Assembly: GCA_050741255.1 (NCBI GenBank)
Contig: JBOIEQ010000056.1
Span: 1-25,965 of the forward strand
Origin: CAZXNF01 sp050741255
Lineage (GTDB): Bacteria > Pseudomonadota > Gammaproteobacteria > Burkholderiales > SG8-41
Length of the DNA: 25,965 nucleotides
Direction of reading: 5' to 3'
Positions 24,890-25,965 of the stretch are shown here, in pieces. The first letter of the stretch is position 1. The number at the start of each line of letters is the position of its first letter. The notes under the pieces were generated by a model. That model saw nothing but the letters and a program-made list of their open reading frames with translations, ran no database searches and was not told the origin of the DNA. A program made the translations under genes and the position numbers.

Positions 24890-25498
24890 CTAGGCCTGGC
24901 GCTGGCCGTGGACGATATCGACCAGCTTCAGCGCCTGGTGTTCCATCTCGATCAGGTAGTCGTCCACCTTGGCGCGGAAGTAGCGGTAGAAGATCAGGCT
25001 GGGGATGGCCACGATCAGGCCCATCGCGGTGTTGTAGAGCGCGATCGATATGCCGTGCGCGAGCACCACCGGGTTGCTGCCCTGGGGCGCCTGCGAGCCG
25101 AAGATCTCGATCATGCCGATGACCGTGCCGAGCAGGCCGAGCAGCGGGCCCAGTGCCGCGATCGTGCCGAGGGTGTTCAGGAAGCGCTCGAGTTCGTGCG
25201 CCACGGCCCGGCCGGCGTCCTCAATGGCCTCCTTCATGATCGGCGAGGCGCTTTTGGCATTGCGCAGGCCCGCGGCGAGGACCTGGCCGAGCGGCGAGCC
25301 GGCGGCGAGCCGGCTGACCAGCGGCTCGGTCACGCCGTGCTGGCGGTATTCATTGACGGTCTGCGCGAGCAGGTCGCGCGGCGCCACCGCCGAGGCCCGC
25401 AGCGACCACAGGCGCTCGCCGATGACGGCCAGCGCGACCACGGAGGCGAGGAGGAGGGGCCAGATCGGCCAGCCGGCCGCTTCGATAATCGCAAACAC
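24890..25498 (-). CDS. exbB: ExbB/TolQ/MotA-family proton channel protein
   Basis: A 202-residue integral membrane protein with three hydrophobic regions: near the N-terminus (PLLLASVVALAVIGERLW), in the middle (GTIAALGPLLGLLGTVIGMIEIF, about 111-133) and after HGISIALYNTAMGLIVAIPSL (about 148-168). These are the standard MotA/TolQ/ExbB signature segments. It forms the stator ring with ExbD. The start is GTG at 25496-25498 with GGAG seven bases upstream. It is the first gene of the exbB-exbD-lpxK-Trm112-kdsB run, so its promoter also drives essential lipid A genes. Confidence 0.93.
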   Translation of the reverse strand: MFAIIEAAGWPIWPLLLASVVALAVIGERLWSLRASAVAPRDLLAQTVNEYRQHGVTEPLVSRLAAGSPLGQVLAAGLRNAKSASPIMKEAIEDAGRAVAHELERFLNTLGTIAALGPLLGLLGTVIGMIEIFGSQAPQGSNPVVLAHGISIALYNTAMGLIVAIPSLIFYRYFRAKVDDYLIEMEHQALKLVDIVHGQRQA

Positions 25499-25533
25499 GG
25501 TGCGCTCCGTTCACTCGGCAAATTGAAGCGCGC

Positions 25534-25562
25534 AATGTAGCGTGCGCCCCCTGTTTGAGCAA
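25534..25562 (-). promoter_or_regulatory. Possible promoter of the exbB operon
   Basis: On the minus strand TTGCTC (25562-25557) and TACATT (25539-25534) are 17 bases apart, with a start expected about 30 bases before the GTG. The boxes are only partial matches. A better -35 (TTGACA at 25611-25606) lies further upstream but has no -10 at the proper distance. Confidence 0.35.
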
Positions 25563-25615
25563 GCAAGCGCGCGCGGCCGGTTAGTGGAGGCACGCACGCA
25601 ACGCTTGTCAACGCA

Positions 25616-25636
25616 TATCCGCCATGATCGCGGATA
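25616..25636. promoter_or_regulatory. Perfect 7-bp dyad upstream of exbB
   Basis: TATCCGC and GCGGATA flank a seven-base spacer, giving a 21-bp symmetrical site five bases upstream of the minus-strand TTGACA. The geometry suits a dimeric regulator. Confidence 0.4.
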
Positions 25637-25803
25637 CGGCCGCGTCGCTGTGGTGTGCGCGACACGGTGCGTCGGGGTGGCGGCGAAGGGGCAGTGGAAA
25701 TCCGCGGCGGGATGAGAGCGCGGCACTCGGAGTTGGCGGACAACACTCGCGCCGACTCTCACGAAAAAAATCCAACTGCCTTGCCTGTAAGCGCTTTTTG
25801 CGG

Positions 25804-25838
25804 TTGTCCACAATTGCTGTGGATAAGCGTGTGGATTG
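25804..25838. other. Cluster of three DnaA-box-like sites
   Basis: TTGTCCACA (25804-25812) is one base from the DnaA consensus TTATCCACA. TGTGGATAA (25818-25826) is a perfect consensus box on the minus strand. TGTGGATTG (25830-25838) is a two-mismatch box on the minus strand. Centres are 14 and 12 bases apart. An AT-rich stretch follows (about 25872-25927) with several T-runs. This could be part of a replication origin or a DnaA-controlled promoter for a gene beyond the edge. Confidence 0.65.
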
Positions 25839-25965
25839 TTTCGGATGAGCGTTCGTAAGTGGTAACGATGACTGGTTTTTTGCTGGCCTGATTACTTTTT
25901 GAACTGCACGTTTTTATCATTAATTTCATGGCGTTACGACATTTTTCCCTAGGGCGCCCCAGTGG

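Larger units (their letters stand above)
25499..25965. other. 467-base gene-free region at the right edge
   Basis: From left to right it holds the likely exbB promoter, the TATCCGC/GCGGATA dyad, a GC-rich stretch without a convincing gene, three DnaA-box-like sites and an AT-rich tail. An ATG at 25928 opens a frame to the edge, but with no ribosome-binding site and only 12 codons it cannot be called. Confidence 0.6.

Noticed and set aside
25928..25965. A possible gene start at the right edge
   Set aside because: Only 12 codons, no ribosome-binding site and no recognisable sequence.

Overview
The window is GC-rich, densely packed bacterial chromosome that looks betaproteobacterial, probably Burkholderiales or a close relative. 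The main reasons are four Bug/TctC-type periplasmic binding-protein genes and the conserved order exbB-exbD-lpxK-Trm112-kdsB-adk. Short same-strand overlaps (ATGA) are frequent. I see no rRNA or tRNA gene, CRISPR array, insertion sequence or prophage.

Region A (1-5521, all minus strand) reads like a catabolic operon for an imported aromatic or unsaturated carboxylic acid. In transcription order it holds a GntR/FCD regulator, a zinc-independent medium-chain reductase, an acyl/aryl-CoA ligase, a PaaI-type hotdog thioesterase, an ABC permease, the flavin prenyltransferase UbiX and a UbiD-family decarboxylase cut by the window edge. A repeat hairpin (1704-1778) sits between the thioesterase and the permease.

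Region B (5600-9641) holds two small uncharacterised minus-strand genes, then a plus-strand glycerol-phosphate set: glycerophosphodiesterase, glycerol kinase, and a Bug protein overlapping glpK. Together the first two would release glycerol 3-phosphate from phosphodiesters and phosphorylate free glycerol.

Region C (9638-16371) is accessory catabolic DNA. It has two tandem Bug genes, a DUF6356 protein, an AsnC/Lrp regulator with an array of perfect dyads at its promoter, a uroporphyrinogen-decarboxylase-like protein, an SDR-fold protein without the catalytic tetrad, a fourth Bug gene, and an Asp/Glu-racemase-like protein that seems to lack both catalytic cysteines.

Region D (16517-25498) is mostly housekeeping: an orphan ParA, a small conserved protein with a gamma-carbonic anhydrase, an MFS transporter, a proton-pumping pyrophosphatase predicted to be potassium-independent, adenylate kinase, and the lipid A/KDO set (kdsB, lpxK) with Trm112 and an ExbB/ExbD motor pair. 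The last 467 bases are gene-free and carry a compact cluster of three DnaA-box-like sites next to an AT-rich stretch.

The most unusual signals are: three intergenic elements made of iterated 7- or 8-base units facing inverted copies, one of which supplies the glpK start codon; the AsnC operator array; two enzyme-family proteins with replaced catalytic residues; and the DnaA-box cluster at the right edge.
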